Assembly (NCBI GenBank): GCA_903884235.1 | Contig: CAISEB010000020.1 | Coordinates: 248,001-312,000 of the forward strand | Source of the DNA: an uncultured Pseudomonadota bacterium | GTDB lineage: Bacteria; Pseudomonadota; Gammaproteobacteria; Steroidobacterales; Steroidobacteraceae | DNA: 64,000 nt | Direction: 5' to 3' | Shown here: in pieces, positions 1 through 8,812 of the stretch | How the letters are laid out: every line of letters starts with the position of its first letter | How positions within the stretch are numbered: position 1 is the first letter of the stretch | The notes under the pieces: generated by a model | What the model saw: the letters and a program-made list of their open reading frames with translations, nothing else | The model's database searches: none | Told to the model about the DNA's origin: nothing | Translations under genes and position numbers: made by a program

Positions 1-827
1 TCTGCATGTATCGCGAATACGGGCGACTGCTCTGCGAGACGCTCGAGCGCCCCTACCTGCAGGCGCCGATCGGCGTACACAGCACGACGAAGTTCCTGCG
101 CAAGCTCGGCGAGCTCACCGGCCTCGACCCGGAGCCTTTCATCGAGCGCGAGAAGCATACGACGATCAAGCCCGTGTGGGACCTGTGGCGATCGGTGACC
201 CAGGACTTCTTCAGCACCGCGAGCTTCGCGGTCGTCGCGACCGAAACCTACGCCCGCGGCCTCAGGAACTTCCTCGAGGTCGAGATGGGGCTGCCCTGCG
301 CGTTCAGCTTCTCTCGCAAGGCCGGCCAGAAGCCCGACAACGAAGCGGTCCGCGCCGCCATCAAGGCCACGCCGCCGCTCGTGATGTTCGGCAGCTACAA
401 CGAACGCATGTACCTGGCTGAAGGCGGGGGACGTGCCGCCTACATCCCCGCTTCGTTCCCGGGCGCGATCATTCGTCGCCACACGGGCACGCCGTTCATG
501 GGGTATGCCGGTGCGACGTACGTCGTGCAGGAAGTGTGCAATGCGCTGTTCGATGCGCTGTTCCACATCCTGCCGCTCAGCACGGAGCTCGACAAGGTCG
601 ACCCGACCCCGGCTCGGCTCCACCAGGAGCTGCCGTGGACCGACGAGGCGAAGGCGGCGCTCGACGAGATCGTCGAGGCGGAGCCGGTGCTGGTCAGGAT
701 CTCCGCGGCGAAGCGCCTTCGGGATGCCGCCGAACGCGAGGCGCGTGGCGCGAGTGAACAGCGCGTCACGCTCGATCGCGTCTACAAGGTTGCGGGCATC
801 GGCCGCGTGGCCGGTGCCAGTGGGTGA
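1..827 (+). CDS. bchZ: Chlorophyllide a reductase subunit Z, C-terminal part
   Basis: The reading frame is open from the left edge of the window, so the 5' end lies outside; about 274 C-terminal residues remain of a protein that is usually near 490. The sequence ([47 protein letters not shown]) matches the C-terminal half of BchZ. BchZ is the NifK-like subunit of the BchXYZ reductase, which reduces ring B of the chlorin on the way to bacteriochlorophyll a. It sits directly upstream of pufBALMC, the standard bchCXYZ-puf order in purple bacteria. The L-cluster cysteines would lie upstream and cannot be checked here. Confidence 0.93.
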   Translation, partial: CMYREYGRLLCETLERPYLQAPIGVHSTTKFLRKLGELTGLDPEPFIEREKHTTIKPVWDLWRSVTQDFFSTASFAVVATETYARGLRNFLEVEMGLPCAFSFSRKAGQKPDNEAVRAAIKATPPLVMFGSYNERMYLAEGGGRAAYIPASFPGAIIRRHTGTPFMGYAGATYVVQEVCNALFDALFHILPLSTELDKVDPTPARLHQELPWTDEAKAALDEIVEAEPVLVRISAAKRLRDAAEREARGASEQRVTLDRVYKVAGIGRVAGASG

Positions 828-838
828 GAGGTTCACGG

Positions 839-853
839 CCCGGCATCGCCGGG
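839..853 (+). promoter_or_regulatory. Short hairpin between bchZ and pufB
   Basis: CCCGGC-ATC-GCCGGG is a perfect 6-bp stem with a 3-base loop, 12 bases after the bchZ stop and about 60 bases before pufB. There is no T-tract, so it looks more like an mRNA processing or stability element than a terminator. The role is inferred. Confidence 0.35.
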
Positions 854-901
854 TGAGGCAGATGCCGCGCATTGCGTGGTGATTTCGAGAGTCCGAGAGG
901 T

Positions 902-908
902 AAGGAGG
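902..908 (+). promoter_or_regulatory. Strong Shine-Dalgarno of pufB
   Basis: AAGGAGG lies 8 bases before the ATG at 917. It fixes the pufB start there rather than at the in-frame ATG at 872, and fits the very high expression expected of an antenna gene. Confidence 0.7.
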
Positions 909-916
909 TTAGGAAA

Positions 917-1066
917 ATGGCCGATGAAAAGCGCAGCTCGCTGTCGGGGCTGACGGAGCGTGAGGCGAAGGAGTTCCACAGCATCTTCATGGCGACGTTC
1001 CTGGTGTTCACCGGGGTTGCCGTCTTCGCGCACATTCTCGTCTGGAACTGGAAGCCCTGGTTCTGA
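917..1066 (+). CDS. pufB: Light-harvesting complex 1 beta subunit
   Basis: 49 residues: a short polar N-terminus with LSGLTEREAKEFH, one membrane helix (about 22-42) and a C-terminal WNWKPWF. The histidine in the AHILVW part of the helix is the expected axial ligand of a B875 bacteriochlorophyll. It pairs with PufA to form the LH1 ring around the reaction centre in the intracytoplasmic membrane. The start at 917 is chosen because of the consensus AAGGAGG just upstream; an upstream in-frame ATG would add a polar extension that LH1 beta proteins lack. It is first in pufBALMC. Confidence 0.95.
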   Translation: MADEKRSSLSGLTEREAKEFHSIFMATFLVFTGVAVFAHILVWNWKPWF

Positions 1067-1114
1067 CGAGAAAAATCCAAAAGCGTTAGCGCTCCAATTG
1101 GAGGAGAGAAAGAC

Positions 1115-1297
1115 ATGTGGCGTATTTGGCTTTTGTTCGATCCGCGGCGCGTCCTGATCGCGCTGAGTTCGTTCCTGTTCGTGCTTGCTCTGTTGATTCA
1201 CTTCATCCTGATCAGCACCGACCGGTACAACTGGATCGGGGGCGCGCACAGCGCTGCACCCGCGGCCCAGGAATCGGCGCTGCCGGCGGCGAAGTAG
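1115..1297 (+). CDS. pufA: Light-harvesting complex 1 alpha subunit
   Basis: 60 residues opening with [12 protein letters not shown], typical of LH1 alpha. A single membrane helix follows (about 13-35) with the bacteriochlorophyll-ligating histidine in [10 protein letters not shown], and then an alanine- and proline-rich C-terminal tail. A GGAGGAG Shine-Dalgarno lies about 10 bases upstream. It lies 48 bases after pufB and is followed by a strong hairpin before pufL. With PufB it builds the LH1 antenna. Confidence 0.95.
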   Translation: MWRIWLLFDPRRVLIALSSFLFVLALLIHFILISTDRYNWIGGAHSAAPAAQESALPAAK

Positions 1298-1317
1298 CGA
1301 ACGACGATGCGCTGACG

Positions 1318-1354
1318 GCAGCGAGCGGGAGTCTTACCCCACTCCGCTCGCTGC
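1318..1354 (+). promoter_or_regulatory. Intercistronic hairpin between pufA and pufL
   Basis: The left arm GCAGCGAGCGGGAGT (1318-1332) and right arm ACTCCGCTCGCTGC (1341-1354) pair almost perfectly, with one bulged G and an 8-base loop. In Rhodobacter the equivalent pufA-pufL hairpin blocks 3'-5' decay and makes pufBA mRNA more abundant than pufLM mRNA, giving more antenna than reaction centre. Function here is inferred from that family knowledge, plus the position and strength of the stem. Confidence 0.7.
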
Positions 1355-1407
1355 CCGACGCGCCCTGACTGCTTGGCATTCACGGCAACCGACCCGAGGC
1401 TGCGACC

Positions 1408-2232
1408 ATGGCGATGCTCGACTTCGAAAGAAAATACCGGATCCGCGGCGGCACGCTGATTGGCGGCGATCACTTCGACTTCTGGGTCGGACCGCTGTAC
1501 GTCGGCTTCTTCGGCATCACGACCCTGGTGTTCTCCCTGCTCGGGACGGCACTGATCGTGTACGGCGCGGCGATCGGCCCGACCTGGAACCTGTGGCAGA
1601 TCAGTATCGCGCCGCCGGATCTGAGTTACGGTCTCGGCTTCGCGCCGCTGAAGCACGGGGGCCTATGGCAGTGGATCACGATCTGCGCGGTCGGCGCGTT
1701 CGTGTCCTGGGCGCTCCGCGAGGTGGAGATCTGCAGGAAGCTCGGCATCGGCTATCACGTGCCGTTCGCATTCAGCTTCGCCATCTTCGCCTACGTGACG
1801 CTGGTCGTGATCCGACCCTTCCTGCTGGGTGCGTGGGGCCACGGCTTCCCCTACGGCATCTTCAGCCATCTCGATTGGGTGTCGAACGTCGGGTACCAGT
1901 ACCTGCACTTCCACTACAACCCGGCGCACATGATCGCGATCAGCTTCTTCTTCACGACGACGCTCGCGCTCGCACTGCATGGCGCTGTGATTCTCTCCGC
2001 CGCGAACCCGCCTGCCGGCGAGGTCGTCAAGGGCGCGGAGCACGAGAACACGTTCTTCCGCGACATCGTCGGATATTCGGTGGGCGCGCTCGGCATCCAC
2101 AGGCTCGGGCTGTTCCTCGCCATCAGCGCGGCGTTCTGGAGCGCGATCTGCATCCTGATCAGCGGACCGTTCTGGACCCGAGGTTGGCCGGAATGGTGGT
2201 CCTGGTGGCTCGACCTGCCGATCTGGCGCTAG
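1408..2232 (+). CDS. pufL: Photosynthetic reaction centre L subunit
   Basis: 274 residues, the usual length for PufL, with five membrane helices. It starts [21 protein letters not shown]. Key histidines are visible: SHLDW for the accessory bacteriochlorophyll, HYNPAHM for the special pair, and ALALH plus a later histidine for the non-haem iron. The protein carries the active electron-transfer branch from the special pair via bacteriopheophytin to QA. It lies 15 bases before pufM. Confidence 0.97.
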   Translation: MAMLDFERKYRIRGGTLIGGDHFDFWVGPLYVGFFGITTLVFSLLGTALIVYGAAIGPTWNLWQISIAPPDLSYGLGFAPLKHGGLWQWITICAVGAFVSWALREVEICRKLGIGYHVPFAFSFAIFAYVTLVVIRPFLLGAWGHGFPYGIFSHLDWVSNVGYQYLHFHYNPAHMIAISFFFTTTLALALHGAVILSAANPPAGEVVKGAEHENTFFRDIVGYSVGALGIHRLGLFLAISAAFWSAICILISGPFWTRGWPEWWSWWLDLPIWR

Positions 2233-2247
2233 TACAGGGGTCAAGAC

Positions 2248-3225
2248 ATGGCTGAGTACCAAAACATCTTCACGCGCGTCGCCATCCATGGCCCCGCGTA
2301 CCCTGGCGTGCCCCTTCCGCGGACCGCCGGCTGGCGCGCCGGCAAGGGTTGGATGAGCCACCTGGCGAGCCGCATCGGCGACGCGCAGGTCGGCCCGATC
2401 TACCTCGGCTGGACCGGCATCGCGTCGATCCTCTTCGGCTTCGCGGCCTTCGAGATCATCGGCCTGAACATGTGGGCGTCGGTGCACTGGAGCATCCTCC
2501 AGTTCATCCGCCAGCTGCCATGGCTCGCGCTCGAGCCGCCGCCGCCAAGCTACGGGCTGCACTTCCCGCCGCTTGCGCAGGGCGGTTGGTGGCTCATTGC
2601 AGGCCTGTGCCTGACGATATCGGTGATCCTGTGGTGGGTCAGGACCTACCGGCGAGCGCGCGAACTGCAGATGGGCACCCACGTCGCGTGGGCCTTCGCG
2701 TCGGCCATCTGGCTCTTCCTCGTGCTCGGCTTCATCCGCCCGCTGCTCATGGGCAGCTGGGGCGAGGCGGTGCCGTTCGGCATCTTCCCCCACCTCGATT
2801 GGACCGCCGCCTTCTCCCTGCGCTACGGGAACCTGTTCTACAACCCGTTCCACGCGCTGTCGATCGCGTTCCTCTATGGCTCGACGCTGATCTTCGCGAT
2901 GCACGCGGGCACGATCATGTCGGTCACGCGCTTTGGCGGCGACCGCGAGGTCGAGCAGATCATAGATCGCGGCACGGCGAGCGAGCGCGCAGCGCTGTTC
3001 TGGCGCTGGACCATGGGCTTCAACGCGACGATGGAGTCGATCCATCGCTGGGCCTGGTGGTTCGCGGTGCTGTGCCCACTGGTCGGCGGCATCGGCATCC
3101 TGCTGACCGGCACGGTCGTCGACAACTGGTACCTGTGGGCGGTGAAGCACCACGTCGCGCCGATGTATCCGCACGCCTTCCCGCCGGTCGCGGATCCGGC
3201 CACGCTGCCGGGAGCCCAGCCATGA
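2248..3225 (+). CDS. pufM: Photosynthetic reaction centre M subunit
   Basis: 325 residues with five membrane helices. [17 protein letters not shown] and FAMHAGTI carry the accessory-chlorophyll, special-pair and iron-ligand histidines. GGDREVEQI holds the glutamate that also ligates the iron. The position corresponding to His M193 of Rhodobacter is tyrosine here (SLRYGN). The 3' end overlaps pufC (ATGA, 3222-3225), implying translational coupling. Confidence 0.97.
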   Translation: MAEYQNIFTRVAIHGPAYPGVPLPRTAGWRAGKGWMSHLASRIGDAQVGPIYLGWTGIASILFGFAAFEIIGLNMWASVHWSILQFIRQLPWLALEPPPPSYGLHFPPLAQGGWWLIAGLCLTISVILWWVRTYRRARELQMGTHVAWAFASAIWLFLVLGFIRPLLMGSWGEAVPFGIFPHLDWTAAFSLRYGNLFYNPFHALSIAFLYGSTLIFAMHAGTIMSVTRFGGDREVEQIIDRGTASERAALFWRWTMGFNATMESIHRWAWWFAVLCPLVGGIGILLTGTVVDNWYLWAVKHHVAPMYPHAFPPVADPATLPGAQP

Positions 3226-4283
3226 AGCGCCTCCACACGCACCTGGTGCGTCTCGCGGCGGCGTCGGCCTGCGTACTGCTCGCCTCGTGCGAAGCGCCGC
3301 CGATGACCTCGCAGCAGATCGGCTATCGCGGCGTCGCCATGGAGCAGAACTACCACCCGGCGACCTACAAGGCGACACAGGCGAAGAACGTGCCGCCGCC
3401 GGTCATTCCCTCGATGGGCAGCTCCGGTCCGCTCGCGGTCAACACCTACAAGAACATCAAGGTACTGACCGACCTCACGGTCCCGGAAATGACGCGCGTG
3501 ATGCTCGCGATGACCGCGTGGGTCGCGCCGGCGGACAAGAGCTGTGGTTACTGCCACGCTGCGGACATGGCCAGCGACGAGATCTACCAGAAGGTCGTCG
3601 CGCGCCGGATGCTGCAGATGGTGCGCAACATCAACAGCAACTGGGGTGGGCACGTCGCCAACAACGGCGTCACCTGCTACACGTGCCATCGCGGCCAGCA
3701 GGTCCCGGCGCGGGTCTGGTACATCAACCCCGCCGAGAAGGAACTGCCGCTGCTCGGCGACCGCGCGCTGCAGAACTCGCCGGCGAAGTCCGTTGGCCTG
3801 ACCTCCCTGCCGTACGATCCGTTCCCGTCGTTCCTGCTGTCAGGTCATGACTTGAAGGTTGCCGCGACGACTGCGCTCCCCGCCGGCGATCGCAAGTCGA
3901 TCAAGCAGGCCGAGTGGACGTACGGCCTGATGATGAACATCTCGGCTGGCCTCGGCGTCAACTGCACGTACTGCCACAACAGCCGCAGCTTCCGCGACTG
4001 GGACCAGAGTACGCCTGCCCGTGCCCGGGCCTGGCATGCGATCCGGATGGTTCGCCAGCTCAACAACGACTACCTGGCACCGCTGGCGTCGGTGTTCCCG
4101 CCCGAGCGGCTCGGCCCGACCGGCGACACCGCCAAGGTCAACTGCGGCACATGCCACCAGGGCGTGTTCAAGCCGATGTATGGCCAGGGCGGCGGTGCCG
4201 ATTATCCGGAGCTGCGCGAGAAGCCCAAGGCGGTGACTGCCGCGAGCAGCACGGCAGGACGCAGCGGAGCGGGAGCCCCCTGA
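3222..4283 (+). CDS. pufC: Reaction-centre tetrahaem cytochrome c subunit
   Basis: 353 residues. The N-terminus is a lipoprotein signal with lipobox LLASC (Cys23), so the protein is anchored on the periplasmic face. Four CxxCH haem sites are present at residues 108-112, 152-156, 248-252 and 308-312, the complete set for a tetrahaem PufC. It re-reduces the photo-oxidised special pair using soluble electron donors. The start overlaps pufM by 4 bases, and its TGA shares an A with the ispH start codon. An in-frame ORF beginning upstream inside pufM is not used. Confidence 0.96.
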   Translation: MKRLHTHLVRLAAASACVLLASCEAPPMTSQQIGYRGVAMEQNYHPATYKATQAKNVPPPVIPSMGSSGPLAVNTYKNIKVLTDLTVPEMTRVMLAMTAWVAPADKSCGYCHAADMASDEIYQKVVARRMLQMVRNINSNWGGHVANNGVTCYTCHRGQQVPARVWYINPAEKELPLLGDRALQNSPAKSVGLTSLPYDPFPSFLLSGHDLKVAATTALPAGDRKSIKQAEWTYGLMMNISAGLGVNCTYCHNSRSFRDWDQSTPARARAWHAIRMVRQLNNDYLAPLASVFPPERLGPTGDTAKVNCGTCHQGVFKPMYGQGGGADYPELREKPKAVTAASSTAGRSGAGAP

Positions 4284-5239
4284 TGCATACCGTACTCGCG
4301 CAGCCTAGGGGGTTCTGTGCGGGGGTCTCACGCGCGATCGACATCGTCGATCGCGTGTTGCAGATGCACGGTGCGCCGGTCTACGTCTACCACGAGATCG
4401 TCCACAACGGACATGTCGTCGGCGACCTCGCGTCGCGAGGCGCCGTGTTCGTCGACGACATCGCCGCCATCCCGCAGGGCGCGGTCGCGGTGTTCAGCGC
4501 GCATGGCGTGTCGACGGCCGTCGTCGAGGCCGCGAAGGAACGGGGGTTGCACATCTACGATGCGACCTGCCCGCTCGTCGCGAAGGTCCACGTGCAGGCG
4601 CGCAAGTACTCGAAGCAGGGCCACGCGATCGTCATCGTCGGCCATCGCGGCCACGAGGAGGTCGAAGGCACGATGGGCTCGGTGCCGGGCGAGGTCTACG
4701 TCGTCTCGACGCTCGATGACATCGCCGCGCTGCCGCTCGCGCCGAACGACGCGATCGCCTACGTCACGCAGACGACGCTCAGCCTCGATGACGCGCGGCA
4801 CCTGATCGATGCGTTGAAGGCAAGGTTCCCGGCGATCGAGGGGCCGGAACTCGACGACATCTGCTACGCGACGCAGAACCGCCAGGTCGCGGTCCGGGCC
4901 CTCGCGCACGAGGTCGATGTCGTGCTCGTGATCGGCGCCGTCAATAGCTCCAACTCCAATCGGCTGCGCGAGGTGTCGATGCAGGAGGGCGTGCCGTCCT
5001 ACCTGATCGCCGACGCCAGCGAGATCGATGTCGCGTGGCTCGCGGGCGCGACCCGGGTCGGCATCACGGCCGGCGCGTCCACGCCCGAAGTGCTCGTGGG
5101 CGAAGTCCGCGAGCGCCTGCGGGCGCTCGGATCGACCTCCGTGCGCCAGCTGGCGGGTCCGCGCGAGACCGTGCGGTTCCGGTTGCCGGCGGCGATCAAC
5201 TCGGCCGCGGCAGCCGCTCCGGTGCCGGCGACGGCCTGA
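4283..5239 (+). CDS. ispH: 4-hydroxy-3-methylbut-2-enyl diphosphate reductase
   Basis: 318 residues, matching IspH/LytB. The N-terminal QPRGFCAGVSRAID supplies the first [4Fe-4S] cysteine. YDATCPLVAKVH and VVLVIGAVNSSNSNRL supply further conserved elements. SSNSNRL replaces the common SSNSxRL with no loss of key residues. The enzyme makes IPP and DMAPP, the last step of the MEP pathway, needed for the bacteriochlorophyll tail, carotenoids and quinones. The ATG is embedded in the pufC stop (TGATG), so translation is probably coupled to the puf operon. Confidence 0.95.
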   Translation: MHTVLAQPRGFCAGVSRAIDIVDRVLQMHGAPVYVYHEIVHNGHVVGDLASRGAVFVDDIAAIPQGAVAVFSAHGVSTAVVEAAKERGLHIYDATCPLVAKVHVQARKYSKQGHAIVIVGHRGHEEVEGTMGSVPGEVYVVSTLDDIAALPLAPNDAIAYVTQTTLSLDDARHLIDALKARFPAIEGPELDDICYATQNRQVAVRALAHEVDVVLVIGAVNSSNSNRLREVSMQEGVPSYLIADASEIDVAWLAGATRVGITAGASTPEVLVGEVRERLRALGSTSVRQLAGPRETVRFRLPAAINSAAAAAPVPATA

Positions 5240-5269
5240 GCCACCGCGCGGCTCCATCCCGGTTAGACT

Positions 5270-5288
5270 GGGCGGGTGCGCACCGCCC
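5270..5288 (+). terminator. Possible hairpin after ispH
   Basis: GGGCGgGTGC (5270-5279) is followed directly by GCACCGCCC (5280-5288), a nearly perfect inverted repeat 30 bases after the ispH stop. There is no T-run, so intrinsic termination is uncertain. It may mark the end of the puf-ispH transcript. Confidence 0.3.
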
Positions 5289-5315
5289 ACCGTGCGCCCC
5301 GCGGAGGCACGGCCG

Positions 5316-6644
5316 ATGATCCGACCACTCCTGCTCGTCCTGACCGTGCTTGGCGCGTCGCTTGGCGCCGCGCCCACCCTGGCCGACGATTCCGAGGCGC
5401 TGCCCCGCGATGCAGTCGCGTTCGCGAAGGTTGCCGCGGCCCGCCTGCAGCACGCGCTGCCCGACCTGCGCGTCGACGCCCACGACACCGCTGTCGTCTT
5501 CAGCACCCCGGACGGCGACAACCTCGGCATGACCGTGGTCGATCGCGAGACCCTGTGCCGCGACAGGCCCGATGACTGCTCCGCGGCGCTTGCCCGGTTC
5601 GTCGCCAGCAATACGACCATCTTCCGTGGCGTCGCCGATGCGCGTGGTGGCCACCGCGAGGCTGGACTTCGGGCCGAACCGATGCTTACGCACGCGGTCT
5701 GGGCGGACGAGCGGGCGTGGTTGCAGACGGCGTCCGGGGACCTGCTCAGCGTCGCACCGGGCGGCACGTCCGCGGAGCGCGAGGCGCTTCCCGAGGCGGT
5801 GGTCGGGCTGTGCGCGGAGGACGCCCGGCCGGTGGTGCTGACCTGCAGGCAGCCCGGCTGTCGCAGCTGGACGCTGCGCCGCCGCGTCGCGGGCCAGTGG
5901 CGCCCGTTCGCGACGGTGCCCTCGGCCAAGGACGAGATCATCGGCCTCAGCTGCGCGGCGGGCCAGGAGACCCTGATCACGACTCGCCGTCTCGTCGAGG
6001 TCACCGCCGGGCGCGAACACGCCGTGTCGCTGTCGGAGGCGCTGCCCCCCTCCGACACGGCCGTGGTGCTGGCGCGACCGGACGCGGTCTTCGTCGGCTT
6101 CAACCAGGGCGCGCAGGGCGGTGGGCTGCGGCGCATCGAACCGCGCACCGGCAAGGTCACGCTGCTCGAGCAGCCGGCGCCCGGGCGGCCCTGCCTCGGG
6201 CTGCTCACGCCAAGCTGCGACCCGGTCCAGGCGATCGTCACGACGCCCTGGGATCCGGCGTGCGTCGCGGTTGCGGTCGGGGTCGTGCACCGCCAGACGC
6301 ACGGCCGCGTCGTCGAGGTCTGCGGCGGCACGCTGCGTCGCCTGTACGTGCAGCGCGCCGGAGTCCCGCTGCCGCGCGAGAAGCCCGATGCGCCGGAGCC
6401 GGCGCGGACGATGGCGTTCATGGGGCTCGCGGTGACGGGCGACGAGCTCGTGGCGGTCGGCAGCGACGGCAGCCTGCACCGCATCGCCCGCGACGGCACG
6501 GCACAGCTGCAGCCTCCGGCTGCGTTCCATCGGATGGGCGACGTGTCGGTCAGCTTCGATGTTCCGGACGTCGTGCTCGTGCTGACCGACGTGTTCCGGC
6601 ACGATGCCCTCGGCGGCAGCCTGCCGATGCTGATCGCCCGATAG
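5316..6644 (+). CDS. Exported protein of unknown function
   Basis: 442 residues. The N-terminus is a clear Sec signal peptide (MIRPLLLVLTVLGASLGAAP, cleavage near TLADD), so a periplasmic or secreted location is likely. The rest alternates short beta-rich stretches with glycines and several cysteines (CRQPGCRSW, CAEDARPVVLTC), which hints at a beta-propeller-like or disulfide-stabilised fold. No family was recognised. The start at 5316 is chosen because the signal peptide begins there. It lies 76 bases after ispH and could be the tail of that transcript, but no photosynthetic role can be read from it. Confidence 0.6.
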   Translation: MIRPLLLVLTVLGASLGAAPTLADDSEALPRDAVAFAKVAAARLQHALPDLRVDAHDTAVVFSTPDGDNLGMTVVDRETLCRDRPDDCSAALARFVASNTTIFRGVADARGGHREAGLRAEPMLTHAVWADERAWLQTASGDLLSVAPGGTSAEREALPEAVVGLCAEDARPVVLTCRQPGCRSWTLRRRVAGQWRPFATVPSAKDEIIGLSCAAGQETLITTRRLVEVTAGREHAVSLSEALPPSDTAVVLARPDAVFVGFNQGAQGGGLRRIEPRTGKVTLLEQPAPGRPCLGLLTPSCDPVQAIVTTPWDPACVAVAVGVVHRQTHGRVVEVCGGTLRRLYVQRAGVPLPREKPDAPEPARTMAFMGLAVTGDELVAVGSDGSLHRIARDGTAQLQPPAAFHRMGDVSVSFDVPDVVLVLTDVFRHDALGGSLPMLIAR

Positions 6645-6734
6645 GTTCGCATCCGCCGGGCGTCGGGCCGGGCGACCGTCGAATGAGCGGCCCGATCGCC
6701 GCGACAGCCGTTCCAGTGCAGCCAGGAGGATCCC

Positions 6735-7220
6735 ATGAGTCGTGGACGCCCTGCAGGTCCCATCGCCGTGGTCGCGGCCGAAGTCACTCCGCCGGCGCGA
6801 CAGACCGGCTACCCACCCCCTTTCGCGGCACGGGTGTCCGGACGGGTGAAGCGCCGCCTGGGAGATGTGTTCGGACTGCAGAACTTCGGCGTGAACCTGA
6901 CGCGGCTCGCGCCTGGCGGGATCTCGGCGCTGCGCCACAGCCACCTGCTGGAGGACGAGTTCATCTACGTGCTCGAGGGCACCGTGACGCTGTTGAGCGA
7001 TGACGGCGACGCCGAGCTCGGTGCCGGGTCCTGTGCCGGCTTCCGGGCCGGCGGCGGCTCGCACCAGCTCGTCAACCGAAGCAGCGCCGATGCGGTGTAC
7101 CTGGAAATCGGCGATCGCAACGCGAACGAGGTCTGCACGTACCCGGATGACGACCTGCGCTACGAGGCCGCGCCCGACGGCGGCTCGAGGTTCGTGCACA
7201 AGGACGGAACGCCGTACTGA
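6735..7220 (+). CDS. Cupin-domain protein
   Basis: 161 residues forming a single cupin barrel. Motif 1 is visible as LRHSHLLEDEFIYVLEGTVTL and motif 2 as GAGSCAGFRAGGGSHQLVN, giving the His/His/Glu/His metal set. The family holds isomerases, dioxygenases and mannose-6-phosphate-isomerase-like proteins, so the substrate cannot be named. AGGAGG precedes the ATG at 6735. It is followed at 74 bases by a short-chain dehydrogenase on the same strand, perhaps co-transcribed. Confidence 0.8.
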   Translation: MSRGRPAGPIAVVAAEVTPPARQTGYPPPFAARVSGRVKRRLGDVFGLQNFGVNLTRLAPGGISALRHSHLLEDEFIYVLEGTVTLLSDDGDAELGAGSCAGFRAGGGSHQLVNRSSADAVYLEIGDRNANEVCTYPDDDLRYEAAPDGGSRFVHKDGTPY

Positions 7221-7294
7221 CGATCCCGCCGCGCATTTGTGCGCGTGGGTGCCGCGTGGGACCATCCGGCGCATCCAGATCACGGGAGTCGGGC

Positions 7295-8041
7295 ATGACG
7301 GCACGAGTGGCGTTGGTGACGGGTGGTGGTCGTGGCATCGGGCGCGAAGCGGCGCTGCTGCTCGCCGCGGCGGGTATGCGAGTCATGGTCACCGCGCGCA
7401 GCGAGGCAGAACTCGCCGGCGTCGGGCTCGAGTACGTCGCGGCCGACCTGGGGACCCCAGAGGGTTGCGCGCATGCCGTCGCCGAAACGGCCCGCAGGCT
7501 AGGCCCGATCGACGTGCTCGTCGTGAACCATGGTATCGGTTCCGCGCACGAGCGACTCGTCTGGGAGCAGGACCCGAAGGTCTGGCGCGAGACGATGCGG
7601 GTGAACCTCGATGGTCCGTTCGAACTCGCCCGGTTGACCGTCGGCGGGATGTGCGAGCGAGGCTATGGGCGCCTCGTCTTCACGAGCTCCACTGCCGGCG
7701 AGAAGGCGGAGCGATCCGGCAGCGCCTACGTCGCCTCGAAGCACGGGGTCATCGGGCTCGCCCGCGCGATCGCCCAGGATGCCGGGCCGTTCAACGTCAC
7801 GTCCAACGCAGTGCTGCCGGGGTGGGTGCGCACCGCGATGGCCGAGCGCTCCGCCAGCACCGAGGCGGAACGCCGCGGGATCAGCGTGGCCGAAGTCTGG
7901 GCCGAGCGTGCGGCGCTCTACCCGCAGCGGCGCGTGCTCGAGCCGATCGAGGTCGCCCGGGTGATTGCGTTCCTGTGCAGCGATGCCGCCGGCGGCGTGA
8001 ACGGTGAGGCGATCACGGTGGCGCTGGGCGGGATCTGGTAG
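7295..8041 (+). CDS. SDR-family oxidoreductase
   Basis: 248 residues, a classical short-chain dehydrogenase. The Rossmann TGGGRGIGRE motif is at the N-terminus. NHGIGS stands for the NNAG element. The catalytic Ser and YxxxK appear as SSTAGEKAERSGSAYVASK, and PGWVRT lies near the C-terminus. It likely oxidises or reduces a hydroxyl or keto group with NAD(P)(H), in FabG-like fashion. The start at 7295 is preferred over an in-frame start at 7256 because the Rossmann strand begins there. It is convergent with the bchG operon. Confidence 0.85.
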   Translation: MTARVALVTGGGRGIGREAALLLAAAGMRVMVTARSEAELAGVGLEYVAADLGTPEGCAHAVAETARRLGPIDVLVVNHGIGSAHERLVWEQDPKVWRETMRVNLDGPFELARLTVGGMCERGYGRLVFTSSTAGEKAERSGSAYVASKHGVIGLARAIAQDAGPFNVTSNAVLPGWVRTAMAERSASTEAERRGISVAEVWAERAALYPQRRVLEPIEVARVIAFLCSDAAGGVNGEAITVALGGIW

Positions 8042-8046
8042 CAGGC

Positions 8047-8322
8047 TCAGCGATCGGCGCGCCAGCGACGGGCGACGTCGGCGAGGTGCGCGACGAGGGC
8101 TCCGGCGAGCCAGCCGGCGACCGACGTCCAGGCACCTCCCGTGAGCGCCGATCGCAGCGCGAGCAGGATGCCAACGCCGGCGAGCGCGTTGACGAGCGCG
8201 TCCACGGGCCCGAATCCGCGGCGCCGGCCGCGTGCGAGCAGCGCGACGGCGAGGATTTCGACGAGCACGAGACCGAGGATGAGGTCGACGATGCGGCCGC
8301 TCTGGACGAGGCCCTGGAGCAT
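8047..8322 (-). CDS. Small membrane protein at the end of the bchG operon
   Basis: 91 residues with three hydrophobic segments: VDLILGLVLVEILAVALLA, then an ALAGVGILLALRSALTG segment, then WTSVAGWLAGALVAHLADV. No family was recognised. Its ATG comes 1 base after the tspO stop (TGA-C-ATG), so it is the last gene of the bchG-pucC-bchP-tspO unit and almost certainly co-transcribed. A role in pigment or membrane homeostasis is only an inference from position. Confidence 0.65.
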   Translation of the reverse strand: MLQGLVQSGRIVDLILGLVLVEILAVALLARGRRRGFGPVDALVNALAGVGILLALRSALTGGAWTSVAGWLAGALVAHLADVARRWRADR

Positions 8323-8323
8323 G

Positions 8324-8812
8324 TCAGCGGCCCGCGAAGGGGCCGTTCAGCTGGATGATCGAGTAGTTGAGGTAGGCCGCCGTGCTGACCCATGCAAGGT
8401 ACGGGACCATCAGTGCGCCCGACAGGCGCGACGTACGCCCGAGCAGGACCAGCAAGCCGAGGATCGAGGCCCACAGGAACCAGACCTCGACGAACGCCCA
8501 GTCCGGGCGATACAGCTTGAAGAACAGCACGCTCCAGAGGATGTTGAACGCACCGTTCAGCGCCAGCAGCACGACGAGCCGGGTCCGGTAGGAGGCGTCC
8601 GTCGCGTCGCGCCAACCCCGCAGCCCCGCCCAGGTCGTCAGGCCGAAGATCGTCGTCCAGATCGGACCGAACGCCCAGTCTGGCGGCTTCCACGGCGGCA
8701 CCCGCAGGGCCTGGTACCAGGGGCCGAGTTCGGTGAGGAGCCCGCCGGCGGTGGCGACGACGAATGCCGCGGCTATCGCGACGACGCCGTTGCGGCGGGT
8801 GAGCGCAGTCAC
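8324..8812 (-). CDS. tspO: TspO/MBR family tryptophan-rich sensory protein
   Basis: 162 residues with five predicted helices and the family signature: WYQALRVPPWKPPDWAFGPIWT, then LNGAFNILWSVLFF and YLAWVSTAAYLNY. TspO binds tetrapyrroles. In Rhodobacter it down-tunes photopigment gene expression in response to oxygen. The GTG start at 8812 overlaps the bchP stop (GTGA), a typical coupled junction; a longer in-frame ORF reaching 8944 lies inside bchP and is not used. Here it sits in the late bacteriochlorophyll operon. Confidence 0.9.
   Translation of the reverse strand: MTALTRRNGVVAIAAAFVVATAGGLLTELGPWYQALRVPPWKPPDWAFGPIWTTIFGLTTWAGLRGWRDATDASYRTRLVVLLALNGAFNILWSVLFFKLYRPDWAFVEVWFLWASILGLLVLLGRTSRLSGALMVPYLAWVSTAAYLNYSIIQLNGPFAGR

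Noticed and set aside
2349-3221. N-terminal extension of pufC
   Set aside because: The frame is open inside pufM but lacks a signal peptide; the lipoprotein signal begins at 3222.
4328-6787. Large antisense frames such as 4328-6787 and 35034-38240
   Set aside because: High-GC codon third-position bias leaves antisense frames open; their translations are arginine- or aspartate-rich and match no family.
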